This document shows positions 19,606 to 28,501 of a DNA stretch of 64,000 nt, in pieces. Source of the stretch: Rhizobacter sp. Root1221 (GTDB lineage: Bacteria > Pseudomonadota > Gammaproteobacteria > Burkholderiales > Burkholderiaceae_C); NCBI RefSeq assembly GCF_001425785.1, contig NZ_LMDI01000006.1, forward strand, positions 81,001 to 145,000, in the 5' to 3' direction. The position numbers and the translations under genes were made by a program. A model generated the notes under the pieces. The model had not been told where the DNA came from. It did no database searches and saw nothing but the letters and a program-made list of their open reading frames with translations. How positions within the stretch are numbered: the first letter of the stretch is position 1; every line of letters starts with the position of its first letter.

Positions 19606-20307
19606 TCATGCAAGGTAGCTGCCGTGCAGGATTTCCGGCTGGTCACGCAGCGTCTGCGCCGCGCCCGACCACGCCGTCCGGCCCCGCTGCAGCACACACG
19701 CACGGCTCGCGAGCGTCAGCGCGAGCGTGGTGAACTGCTCGATCAACAGCACGCCGACCCCATCGGCGGCCACCTGCCGCAAGACTTCGGCGAGGCGCCG
19801 CACGACCAGCGGAGCGAGGCCGAGCGACAACTCGTCTACCACCAACACCTTGGGTCGCGCGAGCAGAGCCTGTGCCATGCAGACCATCTGCTTTTGTCCG
19901 CCGGACAACGAGCGCCCTGATTGCGCGAGCTTGGCTTCGAGTTCCGGAAAGGTCTTCAGCACACGCGCGATGGCCGGCTCGACCTCGGCGCCGGGCAGGA
20001 CCATCGCGGCGGCCCGCAGGTTGTCGTGCACCGACAAGCTGCCGAGCAGGTGGTGGCCCTCGGGCACGATGGCCAAACCGGCGCGCCGTACCGCGTCAGG
20101 CGCGAGGCCCTCGAGCGCGACGCCGTTGACGCTCACGCGGCCCTGCCCGCGCGCAATGGCTCCGGCCAGCGCGAGCACGATGCTCGACTTGCCGGCACCG
20201 TTCGGGCCGAGCAGCGCGACGATCTCTCCGGCCGCGACGTCGAGGTCGAAGCCGTGAACGACGGCCTTGCCGCCGCGCGAAACACTGAGTTGGCGAACTT
20301 CAAGCAT
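19606..20307 (-). CDS. livF: Branched-chain-amino-acid-type ABC transporter ATPase (LivF)
   Basis: The 233-residue ATP-binding subunit has Walker A GPNGAGKS, signature LSGGQKQM and Walker B VLVVDELSLGLAP. With LivG it powers import through LivH/LivM. Members of this transporter class in catabolic operons often carry aromatic acids, amides or short carboxylates instead of amino acids, and the neighbours here suggest the same. It starts 17 bases after livG. Confidence 0.92.
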   Translation of the reverse strand: MLEVRQLSVSRGGKAVVHGFDLDVAAGEIVALLGPNGAGKSSIVLALAGAIARGQGRVSVNGVALEGLAPDAVRRAGLAIVPEGHHLLGSLSVHDNLRAAAMVLPGAEVEPAIARVLKTFPELEAKLAQSGRSLSGGQKQMVCMAQALLARPKVLVVDELSLGLAPLVVRRLAEVLRQVAADGVGVLLIEQFTTLALTLASRACVLQRGRTAWSGAAQTLRDQPEILHGSYLA

Positions 20308-20324
20308 GCTGCGTCCGTGTAGGG

Positions 20325-21029
20325 TCAAGCGCCGAGGTAAGCCTGGCGAACGGCCGGGTCGTCGAGCACCGCGCGCGTGGTGCCCAGCGCAAGCCGGCGA
20401 CCGAAGTCCAGCACCAGCGTCTGGGTACAGATGGCGGCAATCAGGTCGACGTCGTGATCGATCAGCAGCACCTGGGCGCCGAAAGCATCGGGAATCGCTG
20501 CGATGGCCTCGCGCAGCACGCGCGACTCGCGTTCGTCGAGCCCTGCGCCCGGCTCGTCGAACAGGATCAGGCGCGGCACGCCCACCAATGCCTTGGCCAC
20601 TTCGACCATGCGGCGCCGGAACAGGTCGAGCTCGGCACCCGGCACCGCGGCGCAATCGAGCAGCCCGGCGTGCTCGAGCGCCCGGTGCACCTGGACGTCG
20701 GCCTGGTCGCGGGGATGCGGCACGTGGTCGAGCATGGATTGCACGTTGCCCCAGACGCTCAGGTCCTCCACCACCTGCTCGGTCTGGAACGAGCGGCGCA
20801 GGCCGAAGCGCACGCGGCGCGCGGTGTCCATGCGGAGCAAGGCCGCGCTGCCCACGTGCACCTCGCCCGCGCGGGCCTGCACGAAGCCGCTGAGCAAGTT
20901 GACGAGGGTGGTCTTGCCCGCGCCGTTCGGGCCGATCAGGCCACACACCGGGGCGTCGAGCACCGCATCGAGCGCATCGATCGCAACGACGGCACCAAAG
21001 GCCACGGTGAGGCCACGGATCTCGATCAT
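20325..21029 (-). CDS. livG: Branched-chain-amino-acid-type ABC transporter ATPase (LivG)
   Basis: The 234-residue ATPase has Walker A GPNGAGKT, Walker B RLILFDEPGAGLDERE and the switch His (LLIDHDVDLI). The usual signature LSGGQ is not recognisable; the matching place reads ELDLFRRRMVEVAKAL, a divergence worth noting. LivF carries an intact signature, so the heterodimer may have one degenerate site. The ATG at 21029 overlaps the livM stop by four bases. Confidence 0.88.
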   Translation of the reverse strand: MIEIRGLTVAFGAVVAIDALDAVLDAPVCGLIGPNGAGKTTLVNLLSGFVQARAGEVHVGSAALLRMDTARRVRFGLRRSFQTEQVVEDLSVWGNVQSMLDHVPHPRDQADVQVHRALEHAGLLDCAAVPGAELDLFRRRMVEVAKALVGVPRLILFDEPGAGLDERESRVLREAIAAIPDAFGAQVLLIDHDVDLIAAICTQTLVLDFGRRLALGTTRAVLDDPAVRQAYLGA

Positions 21030-22030
21030 GTCCGCCCCTTTGTCATCCGGCGCTGCACAGCGGCGAGCCACTGGCCGGCCAGTCCGCGCGGCGCCGTGAT
21101 CAGCGCATGCAGCAGCGCGGCACCGAAGAACACCATGGCCAGGTACCCGTTGACACCCAGGTCGACCAGCAGCGAGGGCACCGCGCGCAACAGGAGGCCG
21201 GCGACGAGCGCGCCACCCCAGTGGTAGGCGCCCCCGATCAGCGACAGCGCGAACAACATCACCGACTCACTGGCGGCGAACGCGCGGCCATCGAGCTGGC
21301 CCACGGCACCGGCCAGCAAGGCGCCCGCAACGCCCGCGCACACGCCAGCGAGGCCGAAGGCCCAGGTCTGGTACAGCAGCACGTTGACCCCCGCGCCTTC
21401 GGCCACCGCCTCGCCGCGGCGAATCAACGCCCACGATCGGCCAGCCCGCGTACGCCGGTGCAGTTCCAGCAACGCCAGCATGGCGGCGAGCCACGCGGCC
21501 ACGTAGGCGAAGTACGCGCCCTCGCCCTGCGCGATGGCAGGACGCGGCAACATCAACCGCTCGCTGCCACTGATGCGCCCGAGAAAGCCCGCGCCGCCAT
21601 CGGGAAAGCCCGTCGCGCTGATCACGACCTGGAAGCCACCTGCCAACATCAGTGTCACCAGGGCCAGGTACAGCCCCTTCAAGCGCAACGCCGGCAGCCC
21701 GGCCAGCATGCCCACCACACCCGCAGCCAGCCCACCGGCGCACACACAGGCCTCGAACGGCCAGTGCAGCCCATGGCCCACGCGCAACGCGACCCACCCC
21801 CCGACGCCAAGCAAGGCGTACTGGCACAGGCTCACCAAACCCAGCTGGCCGTACAGCAGCGCCACGCCAGCGGCCGCGATGGCGAGCGCCAGCGAGGAAG
21901 TCAAGGTCTTGATCCAGTAGGCGTTGGCCAGCCAGGGCACCAGCGCGCCGATGGCCAGTACGACCAGCACCATTCGCAGCAGGGCCATGCGCGCGGCACG
22001 CCGCTCGCGTCGGATGGCGTCGGGCGTCAT
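21026..22030 (-). CDS. livM: Branched-chain-amino-acid-type ABC transporter permease (LivM)
   Basis: A ~334-residue multi-pass inner-membrane permease with a typical LivM core (ALLYGQLGLVSLCQYALLGVGGW; LPALRLKGLYLALVTLMLAGGFQ; the cytoplasmic loop RRTRAGRSWALIRRGEAVAEGAGVNV). The ATG at 22030 has GAAGGG seven bases upstream. A 25-codon longer form starting at 22105 would overlap the livH stop (ATGA), but that segment is built of inverted repeats and has no permease similarity. Confidence 0.88.
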   Translation of the reverse strand: MTPDAIRRERRAARMALLRMVLVVLAIGALVPWLANAYWIKTLTSSLALAIAAAGVALLYGQLGLVSLCQYALLGVGGWVALRVGHGLHWPFEACVCAGGLAAGVVGMLAGLPALRLKGLYLALVTLMLAGGFQVVISATGFPDGGAGFLGRISGSERLMLPRPAIAQGEGAYFAYVAAWLAAMLALLELHRRTRAGRSWALIRRGEAVAEGAGVNVLLYQTWAFGLAGVCAGVAGALLAGAVGQLDGRAFAASESVMLFALSLIGGAYHWGGALVAGLLLRAVPSLLVDLGVNGYLAMVFFGAALLHALITAPRGLAGQWLAAVQRRMTKGRT

Positions 22031-22033
22031 CGG

Positions 22034-22085
22034 GGGACCCTTCGGCCTGTCGGTGGGTCCCGCCACGCGGGAATGTGCCCCTTCG
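22034..22085. repeat. Inverted repeats between livH and livM
   Basis: GGGACCC (22034-22040) pairs with GGGTCCC (22055-22061) across a 14-base loop. A second small hairpin follows (GCCC-CTTC-GGGC, near 22077-22088). The structure sits at the disputed livM start and could tune livM translation or stabilise the upstream mRNA. Confidence 0.5.
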
Positions 22086-22101
22086 GGCGGCAGGACGGAG
22101 C

Positions 22102-22959
22102 TCATGCTTTGCGGGAGGCGTCGCGCCACAGCACGATGGCCAGCAGCGCAATGATGAAAGGGGTGGACGTGCGAAATGCCGAGAAGCCCGGCACCAGCAC
22201 GGCGACCGCCTCGAGCATGCCGATCACCAGCCCGGCCGCGACGGTGACTGGAAGCGACGACAAGCGGCCGATGATCGCCGCAGCGAAAGCCGGAATGACG
22301 AGGAAGGTCAGCACCGTCGCTTGCAGGCGCACGATGTTGGCCAGCAGGAGTCCGCACACGCCAGCGAAGGCACCCGAGATGACCCAGGCCGCGGTATCCA
22401 CCTGGAGCACGCGGATGCCCAGGATGGAACTCAGGCCGCGCTGATCGGCCAACGCCCGCATCGCCAGGCCGATGCGCGTGCGGGCCAGCAGCAGGCCCAC
22501 CGCGGTCATCATCGACACCGCGGCAGCCAGGCCGAGAACACGGGTATAGGTGAGCCGCACATCGGCGAACTCGAGCGCCCCCGCATCGGTGGGCAGCACG
22601 AGCCGGCGCGGCTGCTCGCCCCAGAACCATTCGGTGAAGCCGAGCACGACGAGCGCCAGGCCCAAGGTGCCGATCGAGCGCACCGTGGGTTCGCGTTCGG
22701 CCAGGCGCGGCGCGAGCAGGCGGCCATAAATCAACGAGATGGCAACCGAGGTGGCCACCGCGGCCAGTGCAGCCAACGCCAGCGGCCAGTCGTGGTCCAA
22801 CGCCGACCAGGCCACGTAGGCCGCCACCGCGCCGAGGGCGCCGAACGCAAAGTTCAGCACCCCCGACGAGCGGTACAGCACGACCAGCCCGACGCCCGAC
22901 AGCGCATAGACCGCGCCAACGCCGAGACCGGAGATCAGGAATGGCAACAGATCGGGCAT
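22102..22959 (-). CDS. livH: Branched-chain-amino-acid-type ABC transporter permease (LivH)
   Basis: The 285-residue permease has about eight hydrophobic segments and the LivH hallmarks SGLGVGAVYALSGVGLVVLYRSSGVLNFAFGALG and the EAA-like loop RTRIGLAMRALADQRGLSSILGI. It pairs with LivM to form the channel. It starts seven bases after the substrate-binding protein gene ends. Confidence 0.92.
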   Translation of the reverse strand: MPDLLPFLISGLGVGAVYALSGVGLVVLYRSSGVLNFAFGALGAVAAYVAWSALDHDWPLALAALAAVATSVAISLIYGRLLAPRLAEREPTVRSIGTLGLALVVLGFTEWFWGEQPRRLVLPTDAGALEFADVRLTYTRVLGLAAAVSMMTAVGLLLARTRIGLAMRALADQRGLSSILGIRVLQVDTAAWVISGAFAGVCGLLLANIVRLQATVLTFLVIPAFAAAIIGRLSSLPVTVAAGLVIGMLEAVAVLVPGFSAFRTSTPFIIALLAIVLWRDASRKA

Positions 22960-22966
22960 CGCAGCC

Positions 22967-24217
22967 TCACAGCCCGAGCTTCTTTTCCTGCTCGCGCAGG
23001 TCGTTCAGTTCGGGATCAGCGGCCGTCAGGCAGCCATTGCTGACCTGCTTGAAGCCATTGCCGCTGACCTGCGAGATCGGGCCGCTGCTGTTGGCGTTGT
23101 GGCGCGCGCCGTCGCCCACGTAGAACGGCCGGCACAGGATGTCGCTCTTGAAGCCCTTGACGTTGCGCAGCGCGGTGCTGACGCTGGCGCGGTCGATCTT
23201 CTTCGGGTCCATCTTCAGCAGTGCTTCGGTCGCGATGCGTGCCGCCAGGTAGCCCGCCTGCGCGAACGAATCGCGCGGATCGCTCTTGGCGCCGTAGGCT
23301 TCCATCGTCGCCTTCCAGTTCAGGTTGTCCACGCCGGCCGACTCCACCGGCATGAACTCCAGGTGGATGTCGAAGTTGCCGTTCCAGGCCGAACCGATGG
23401 TCTTGGGCACGTCGAAGTTGTAGGCCGGCGTGCTGGAGACGAAGTGCATCTTCTTCGCCAGGCCCTGCTGTTCGGCAGCAGCGAGCATCGGCACCAGGAT
23501 GCCCTTGGGCACGTTCAGGATGATCGCGTCCGGCTTCTTCGCGGCCGCCTGCAGCATCGTGGAGGTGGCGTCAGGCGAACCCGGATCGATGGCGATCACG
23601 TCCACCTCCACGCCGTTGGCCTTGCCCCAGTCCTTCGCACCATCACAGGCCCAGTTGCCCAGGCTCGGGATGTTGGGGATCACACAGACCATCTTCCTGG
23701 CCTTGTACTGTTGCGCGGCATACATCGCAACAACCGTGGCCGAGACACGCGGGCCGGCGTTCACCGGCACGTAGTTCTTTGCGAAGAAGCACTCGCGCGG
23801 CACGCCAACGCCGGCGATGACCATCACGTTTTCCTGTGCGTACAACTTGGCGTTGACGCCGCACTCGACGAAGCTCGAGCTGCCCACCATCGCGAGCACC
23901 TTGCGGTCCTTCACCAGTTTGGCGGCGGCCTGGGCGGCGACCTCCGGATTCCACTGGTCGTCGACGATCGTCAGTTCGACCGGCCGGCCGTTGATGCCGC
24001 CATTGGCATTGACGCACTTGAAATAGGCTTGCGAGGCCAGCGCCGAAGCGCTGAAGTCGTCGGGCCCGGTCTTGCCCACGACGGCGCCGAGTGCGATCGG
24101 TTCACCGCTCGCGGCCTTGCCGTTGTTGAGCCCGCAGACAGGCTTGCCTTGGGCCATCGCGGCGCTCGTGGCGAGCAACGCGGTGATGGCGAGGATGCGA
24201 TTCAATGGGAACTTCAT
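22967..24217 (-). CDS. Periplasmic substrate-binding protein of a liv-type ABC transporter
   Basis: A type I periplasmic binding protein (~416 residues; Peripla_BP_6 fold) with a cleavable signal peptide (MKFPLNRILAITALLATSAAMAQ). Two lobes are recognisable (IALGAVVGKTGPDDFSASALASQAYFKCVN; AMVGSSSFVECGVNAKL). It delivers the solute to LivHMGF. Several Cys (CGLNNGK, FKCVN, ECGV, ECFF) suggest disulfides. The ATG at 24217 follows GGAGA at good spacing. The ligand is unknown; a substrate of the adjacent GMC oxidoreductase, aldehyde dehydrogenase or esterase is likely. Confidence 0.88.
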   Translation of the reverse strand: MKFPLNRILAITALLATSAAMAQGKPVCGLNNGKAASGEPIALGAVVGKTGPDDFSASALASQAYFKCVNANGGINGRPVELTIVDDQWNPEVAAQAAAKLVKDRKVLAMVGSSSFVECGVNAKLYAQENVMVIAGVGVPRECFFAKNYVPVNAGPRVSATVVAMYAAQQYKARKMVCVIPNIPSLGNWACDGAKDWGKANGVEVDVIAIDPGSPDATSTMLQAAAKKPDAIILNVPKGILVPMLAAAEQQGLAKKMHFVSSTPAYNFDVPKTIGSAWNGNFDIHLEFMPVESAGVDNLNWKATMEAYGAKSDPRDSFAQAGYLAARIATEALLKMDPKKIDRASVSTALRNVKGFKSDILCRPFYVGDGARHNANSSGPISQVSGNGFKQVSNGCLTAADPELNDLREQEKKLGL

Positions 24218-24233
24218 GATTCGTCTCCAGGGT

Positions 24234-25130
24234 TCAGAAGGGCAGGATCGTCTTGATCCACAGCGCACTGCCTTCGGGCCGATTGCGCACTGACATCTCG
24301 CGCTGCCACTTGGCGGTGATGAACCAGCCCTTGCCGTTGTCGTACTTCATCGTCGGGCCGATCGCGAACGCGCTCGCCTTGCTGTCGGGAAGCGATGCAC
24401 CGGCGCTGGTGTCGTTGGAGAGTTGGCGCATCGCGAAGCCGCCCGCGCCGAGCACCCACCCGTTGCCCAGGCCCCAGCCGGCGGCGTAGTCGAGGTAGAC
24501 CTCGTTGCCGGACCGGTAGTCGGTGTCGCCGTTGCGCTGGTTGAAGTTGAACGTGAGCTTGAAGTCGCCATTGAAGCCGGCCGGGTCGATCTGGCTGACC
24601 GCGACCAGCGGCTGGAGCGACCAGTAGTTGCGGCCGATGTTGGCCACGTCTCTTTGGTCGTAGCGCCCCAGCGGCGCGACCAAGTCGAACCCCAGCACGC
24701 TGTGCAGGCTGGGCGAGTGGTGAAAGCCCAGGGCCGGGCCGAAGGTGATGTCGCCCAGGCCGGTCTTGCGCTGCGACAGGCCCGGCACCTCGACCTTCAG
24801 GTCCACCAGCGGCACGATGGCGTGGTACATCAGGTTGCCGCCGGCCACCATGGTCGGCGTGGACCACACCAGGCGCGTGGCCACCACATTGGCCGCCACC
24901 TTGAACACGGGCAGAGGCACGTCGTCGCCACTGCCGTCCTTGAGCTTGTCGGCGCGATGGATGTTGCCGTACTCCAGCACATAGAAGCCGGGCGGCGGCG
25001 CCGCACCGGTCAGAAAGTTCTCCACGCCTCCGGGGTAGCTCGACCCGCCTCCTTCGCCTGCCTGAGCGACAGGTGCGACACAGACCAGTGCCATCGCCGC
25101 AGCCGCGGCGGGCATTCCCAAATTCCTCAT
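24234..25130 (-). CDS. SphA-like outer-membrane beta-barrel (phenol MetA-pathway family)
   Basis: A 298-residue secreted protein with a signal peptide ending near AQAG. The body has alternating aromatic/polar strands and ends in Phe (WIKTILPF), as outer-membrane barrels do. It fits the family of putative MetA-pathway phenol degradation proteins, found beside aromatic or terpenoid degradation genes and thought to help hydrophobic substrates cross the outer membrane. Motifs include GGVENFLTGAAPPPGFYVLEYGN and GLGDITFGPALGFHHS. It sits between the aldehyde dehydrogenase and the ABC importer, which suits a substrate-uptake role. Confidence 0.82.
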   Translation of the reverse strand: MRNLGMPAAAAAMALVCVAPVAQAGEGGGSSYPGGVENFLTGAAPPPGFYVLEYGNIHRADKLKDGSGDDVPLPVFKVAANVVATRLVWSTPTMVAGGNLMYHAIVPLVDLKVEVPGLSQRKTGLGDITFGPALGFHHSPSLHSVLGFDLVAPLGRYDQRDVANIGRNYWSLQPLVAVSQIDPAGFNGDFKLTFNFNQRNGDTDYRSGNEVYLDYAAGWGLGNGWVLGAGGFAMRQLSNDTSAGASLPDSKASAFAIGPTMKYDNGKGWFITAKWQREMSVRNRPEGSALWIKTILPF

Positions 25131-25163
25131 CTTGTCTCCAGGTAGTTAGAAATCGCCGGTGTG

Positions 25164-26666
25164 TCAGACCGACATGCAAACGCTCTTCACTTCGGTATAG
25201 GACTCGACGGCTGCGCGGCCCAGATCGCGGCCGATGCCGCTCTGCTTGTAGCCGCCGAACGGCATGTTGGCGTCGAGCATGTTGTGGGTGTTGACCCACA
25301 CGGTGCCGGCCTTCAGCCGCGGCACGATGCGATGCACAGCCGACAAATCGTTCGACCAGACGCTCGCCGTGAGCCCGAAAGGCGAGGCGTTCGTTTGCCG
25401 GATCACGTCCTCGACGTCGTCGAAGGGCATCGCCGCGAGCACCGGGCCGAACACTTCGTCGCGCACGATCTGCATCGTGGGGTTCACATCGACCAACACG
25501 GTGGGCTCCACGAAGCAGCCGGCGTCGCGTGCGCGCTTCCCGCCAGTCAGCGCGGTAGCACCCGCGATGCGTGCCCCCTCGAGGAAGCCCATCACCCGGT
25601 CGAAATGCCGGCGCGAGACCAATGGCCCGAGCTCCGAGGCAGGGTCGAATCCCGAGCCGATGCGCATGCCCTCGGCAAGCCGCGCCACTTCGTGCACGAC
25701 CTTGTCGAACAAGCTGCGGTGCACGTACAACAGCGAGCTGGCGGCGCAGACTTGCCCCTGATTGAAGAAGATGCCCATGGCAGCACCCCTGGCCGCGGCG
25801 GCCGGGTCGGCATCGGGCAAAACGATCATGGGCGACTTGCCGCCGAGTTCCAGCGTGAACCGCGTCATGTGGTCCACCGCGGCGTGACCGATGGCGCGTC
25901 CCGTGGGCGTGGAGCCGGTGAAGCTGATCTTGTCGACGCCCGGGTGCGCACACAGCGCGGCACCCGTGCCGCCGCCGCCGCACACGACATTCAGCACGCC
26001 GGCCGGCAGGCCGGCTTCGATCGCCAGCGCTGCAAGGCGAAGCGCGGTCAGCGGCGTCTCTGGCGATGGCTTGACCACGACCGTGCAGCCAGCGGCCAGC
26101 GCCGGCGCGATCTTCCACAGCGCGATGGCGAGCGGGAAGTTCCACGGCACGACCGCCGCCACGACACCGACGGGCTCGCGCTGCGTGTACGTGTGGTACC
26201 GGGCGCCGGGCGGAAACGGAATCGAGTTCTGCAGCGTGCTGCCCTCGATCTTGGTGGCCCAGCCCGCCATGTAGCGCACGAACTCGGCGGAGAAGCCGAC
26301 GTCGATCATGCGCGCCACGCCCTGCAGTTTGCCGCCCTGCAGCGTTTCCATCGCGCTGAGCTCGTCGCCGTGCTCCTCGATCAGTTGCGACAGGCGAAAG
26401 AGGATGCGCTCGCGGTCGGCCGGCCGCATGCGTGACCAAGCGGAATCTTCCAGCGCGCGGCGCGCGGCTGCCACGGCAGCGTTCACATCGTGTTCATCAC
26501 TGTCGGGCGTCTCGGCCACGACCATCTCGGAGGCGGGATCGACCACCTCGATGCGCTTGCTGGCGTGGGCCTCGCAAAGGGCGCCATCGATGAAGTTGCC
26601 GTGGCTGCGCTGCGACAGGAAGCTGATGCGAGCCAGTTCCTGCTGAGTAAGGTCTTGGGTGTTCAT
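25164..26666 (-). CDS. NAD(P)-dependent aldehyde dehydrogenase (phenylacetaldehyde/betaine-aldehyde type)
   Basis: A 500-residue class I-like aldehyde dehydrogenase oxidising an aldehyde to a carboxylate. Visible are the catalytic Glu (LELGGKSP), the catalytic Cys (FNQGQVCAASS), cofactor motifs (VPWNFPLAIALWKIAPALAAG; SFTGSTPTGRAIG) and the C-terminal MPFGGYKQSGIGRDLG. The sequence style is closest to phenylacetaldehyde dehydrogenases, but substrate assignment from sequence alone is weak. It follows the GMC oxidoreductase by 42 bases and would take its aldehyde product. Confidence 0.88.
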   Translation of the reverse strand: MNTQDLTQQELARISFLSQRSHGNFIDGALCEAHASKRIEVVDPASEMVVAETPDSDEHDVNAAVAAARRALEDSAWSRMRPADRERILFRLSQLIEEHGDELSAMETLQGGKLQGVARMIDVGFSAEFVRYMAGWATKIEGSTLQNSIPFPPGARYHTYTQREPVGVVAAVVPWNFPLAIALWKIAPALAAGCTVVVKPSPETPLTALRLAALAIEAGLPAGVLNVVCGGGGTGAALCAHPGVDKISFTGSTPTGRAIGHAAVDHMTRFTLELGGKSPMIVLPDADPAAAARGAAMGIFFNQGQVCAASSLLYVHRSLFDKVVHEVARLAEGMRIGSGFDPASELGPLVSRRHFDRVMGFLEGARIAGATALTGGKRARDAGCFVEPTVLVDVNPTMQIVRDEVFGPVLAAMPFDDVEDVIRQTNASPFGLTASVWSNDLSAVHRIVPRLKAGTVWVNTHNMLDANMPFGGYKQSGIGRDLGRAAVESYTEVKSVCMSV

Positions 26667-26708
26667 GGGGCGTGGTGGGTGGTGGGTCGTTGAAGGAGAC
26701 CGCCGCCG

Positions 26709-28298
26709 TCAGCGTGCGAGCATCAGCTCGGCCCCGCGCTCGGCGATCATGATGGTTGGCGCGTTGGTGTTGCCACTGCAGATCGTGGGCATCACGGAGG
26801 CGTCGCACACGCGCAGCCGGCCGACACCATGCACGCGCAGCTGCGGGTCGACGACGGCCATCGCGTCGGTTCCCATGCGGCAGGTGCCCACCGGGTGGTA
26901 CACGGTCTTGGCGTACTGCCGCACGAATTGCTCGAGTTCCGCGTCGGGCATGTGCTCGTCCGGGCCGGGATAGAGCTCTTCTGCAATGACCTTGTTCAAC
27001 GAAGGCATGCGGAGAATTCGACGTGCGAGCTTCAAGCCGCGCACGAGGGTGTCCACGTCTTCCTGCGCGCTGAGGAATCCGCCATCGAACTCCGCCTGCG
27101 CCATCGCGTCGGCACTCTTCGCTCGCACGCGGCCCCTTGACTTCGGCCGCAGGAAACACGGGTCGATCGAGATGCCATGGACCTCGGGCATCGGCCGGTC
27201 CACGTCACCCACCAGCACCGGCAGCACGTGGAACTGGATGTCCGGCCGGCCGCTCCCTGTCGTGTCGACAAAGCCACCGCTCTCGACGACGTTGGAGGTC
27301 AACAGCCCGGTCTTGAACAGCTCCCACTGGAGGCCATGCTTCAGCGCCGTGAGGCCCTTGTCCTGCCCGAGGAGACTGATCGGGTCCCGGCAGCGGCCGT
27401 GCACAATGACCTCGAGGTGGTCCTGGAAGTTCTCCCCGACACCCGGCAGGTCGTGCTGCACCGGCACGCCAATCTGCCGCAGGTGTTCCGCCGGGCCGAT
27501 GCCGGAGACGTGCAACAGCTTGGGGCTGGCCAAGGCGCCCGCGCTGAGAACGACCTCGCGGTTCGCCGTTGCACGCTTCGTCGTGCCGTCGCCCAGCCGG
27601 TACTCCACACCGGTCGCCTGGCCGCCGGCCATCGTCACGCGGAGCACGTGCGCACCGTTGACCACGGTGAGCTTCGGGTCACCTTGCACGGCAGCGAGGT
27701 AGGTCGCCGCCGTGCTGCCACGCATGCCATCGATCGTCGTGGTCTGGTAGAAGCCCACCCCGTCCTGGCGACCGCTGTTGAAGTCGTCGTTGTATGGCAG
27801 CCCCGCTTCCTGGGCCGCCTTGAGGAAGGCCAGGCTCAACGGATGGCGAAACTTCGTGTCACTGACCCGCAGCGGCCCATCAGTGCCATGCATTTCGCCG
27901 GACAAGCGCATGTTGCTCTCGGCGCGCCTGAACATGGGTAGCACGTCTTTCCACGCCCAGCCCGTGCAGCCCGCTTCGGCCCACGCGTCGTAGTCCGCCG
28001 CCGCCCCGCGGATGTAGATCATCGCGTTGAGTGAACTGCCTCCGCCGTTCATGCGGCCTTGCGGCACGTACATCTTGCGGCCATTGGCATGCGCCTGCGG
28101 CGTGGTTTCGTAGACCCAGGAACGTTCCGTGCCGATCACTCGCACGAAGGTCGCGGGCATCTTGACGAACTTCACCGCATCGGTCGGCCCGGCCTCGAGC
28201 AACAGTACCGAGTGGCCTGCCTTGACGAGACGGTGTGCAATGACGCAACCGGCCGAGCCGGCTCCGACGACGATGTAGTCAACAACTTGCTTGTCCAA
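26709..28298 (-). CDS. GMC-family FAD-dependent alcohol oxidoreductase
   Basis: A ~529-residue glucose-methanol-choline family flavoprotein that oxidises an alcohol to an aldehyde. The N-terminal FAD fold is VDYIVVGAGSAGCVIA; GMC signatures are QGRMNGGGSSLNAMIYIRG and VVLSAGALASPKLLHVSGIG; the C-terminal active site is YHPVGTCRMG and GNTNAPTIMIAERGAELM. The likely start is TTG at 28298, eight bases after GGAGA, because no ATG lies between the FAD motif and the far-upstream ATG at 28418. It is the first gene of the nine-gene operon. Choline, aromatic, terpenoid or polyether alcohols are all handled by this family. Confidence 0.88.
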   Translation of the reverse strand: MDKQVVDYIVVGAGSAGCVIAHRLVKAGHSVLLLEAGPTDAVKFVKMPATFVRVIGTERSWVYETTPQAHANGRKMYVPQGRMNGGGSSLNAMIYIRGAAADYDAWAEAGCTGWAWKDVLPMFRRAESNMRLSGEMHGTDGPLRVSDTKFRHPLSLAFLKAAQEAGLPYNDDFNSGRQDGVGFYQTTTIDGMRGSTAATYLAAVQGDPKLTVVNGAHVLRVTMAGGQATGVEYRLGDGTTKRATANREVVLSAGALASPKLLHVSGIGPAEHLRQIGVPVQHDLPGVGENFQDHLEVIVHGRCRDPISLLGQDKGLTALKHGLQWELFKTGLLTSNVVESGGFVDTTGSGRPDIQFHVLPVLVGDVDRPMPEVHGISIDPCFLRPKSRGRVRAKSADAMAQAEFDGGFLSAQEDVDTLVRGLKLARRILRMPSLNKVIAEELYPGPDEHMPDAELEQFVRQYAKTVYHPVGTCRMGTDAMAVVDPQLRVHGVGRLRVCDASVMPTICSGNTNAPTIMIAERGAELMLAR

Positions 28299-28501
28299 CG
28301 TGAAGTCTCCGTGTCCATCGACCCTGCACAGAAGATGCTGTTCGGGTCGTTGGAAGGTATCGTCGTGAACAAGCGGTCGCAGCCCAAGCAACTTCGTTGG
28401 GTATGCGCTGTAAATCAATCCGAAGTGCGCGTTGGCGACTTCGACGCACGTTTCAAGCTAACCGGGACGAGACTGTCGCTCGCCCCACCCCATCGGGCGA
28501 C
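28299..28501. promoter_or_regulatory. Spacer between sugar-acid cluster and GMC operon
   Basis: About 200 bases separate two minus-strand operons. Near its upstream end a hairpin (arms 28464-28471 and 28479-28486, eight base pairs with one G-T pair) could terminate the aldehyde dehydrogenase transcript, although no T-run follows. The GMC operon promoter must lie in the rest; no convincing consensus is seen. Confidence 0.4.

Noticed and set aside
19510..19609. N-terminal extension of the carboxylesterase to the ATG overlapping livF
   Set aside because: The extra 33 residues do not resemble a signal peptide or the family, and no ribosome site precedes that ATG; kept only as an alternative.
28299..28463. 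A sigma-54 promoter before the GMC operon
   Set aside because: The best match to the GG/GC elements has several mismatches in the invariant positions.
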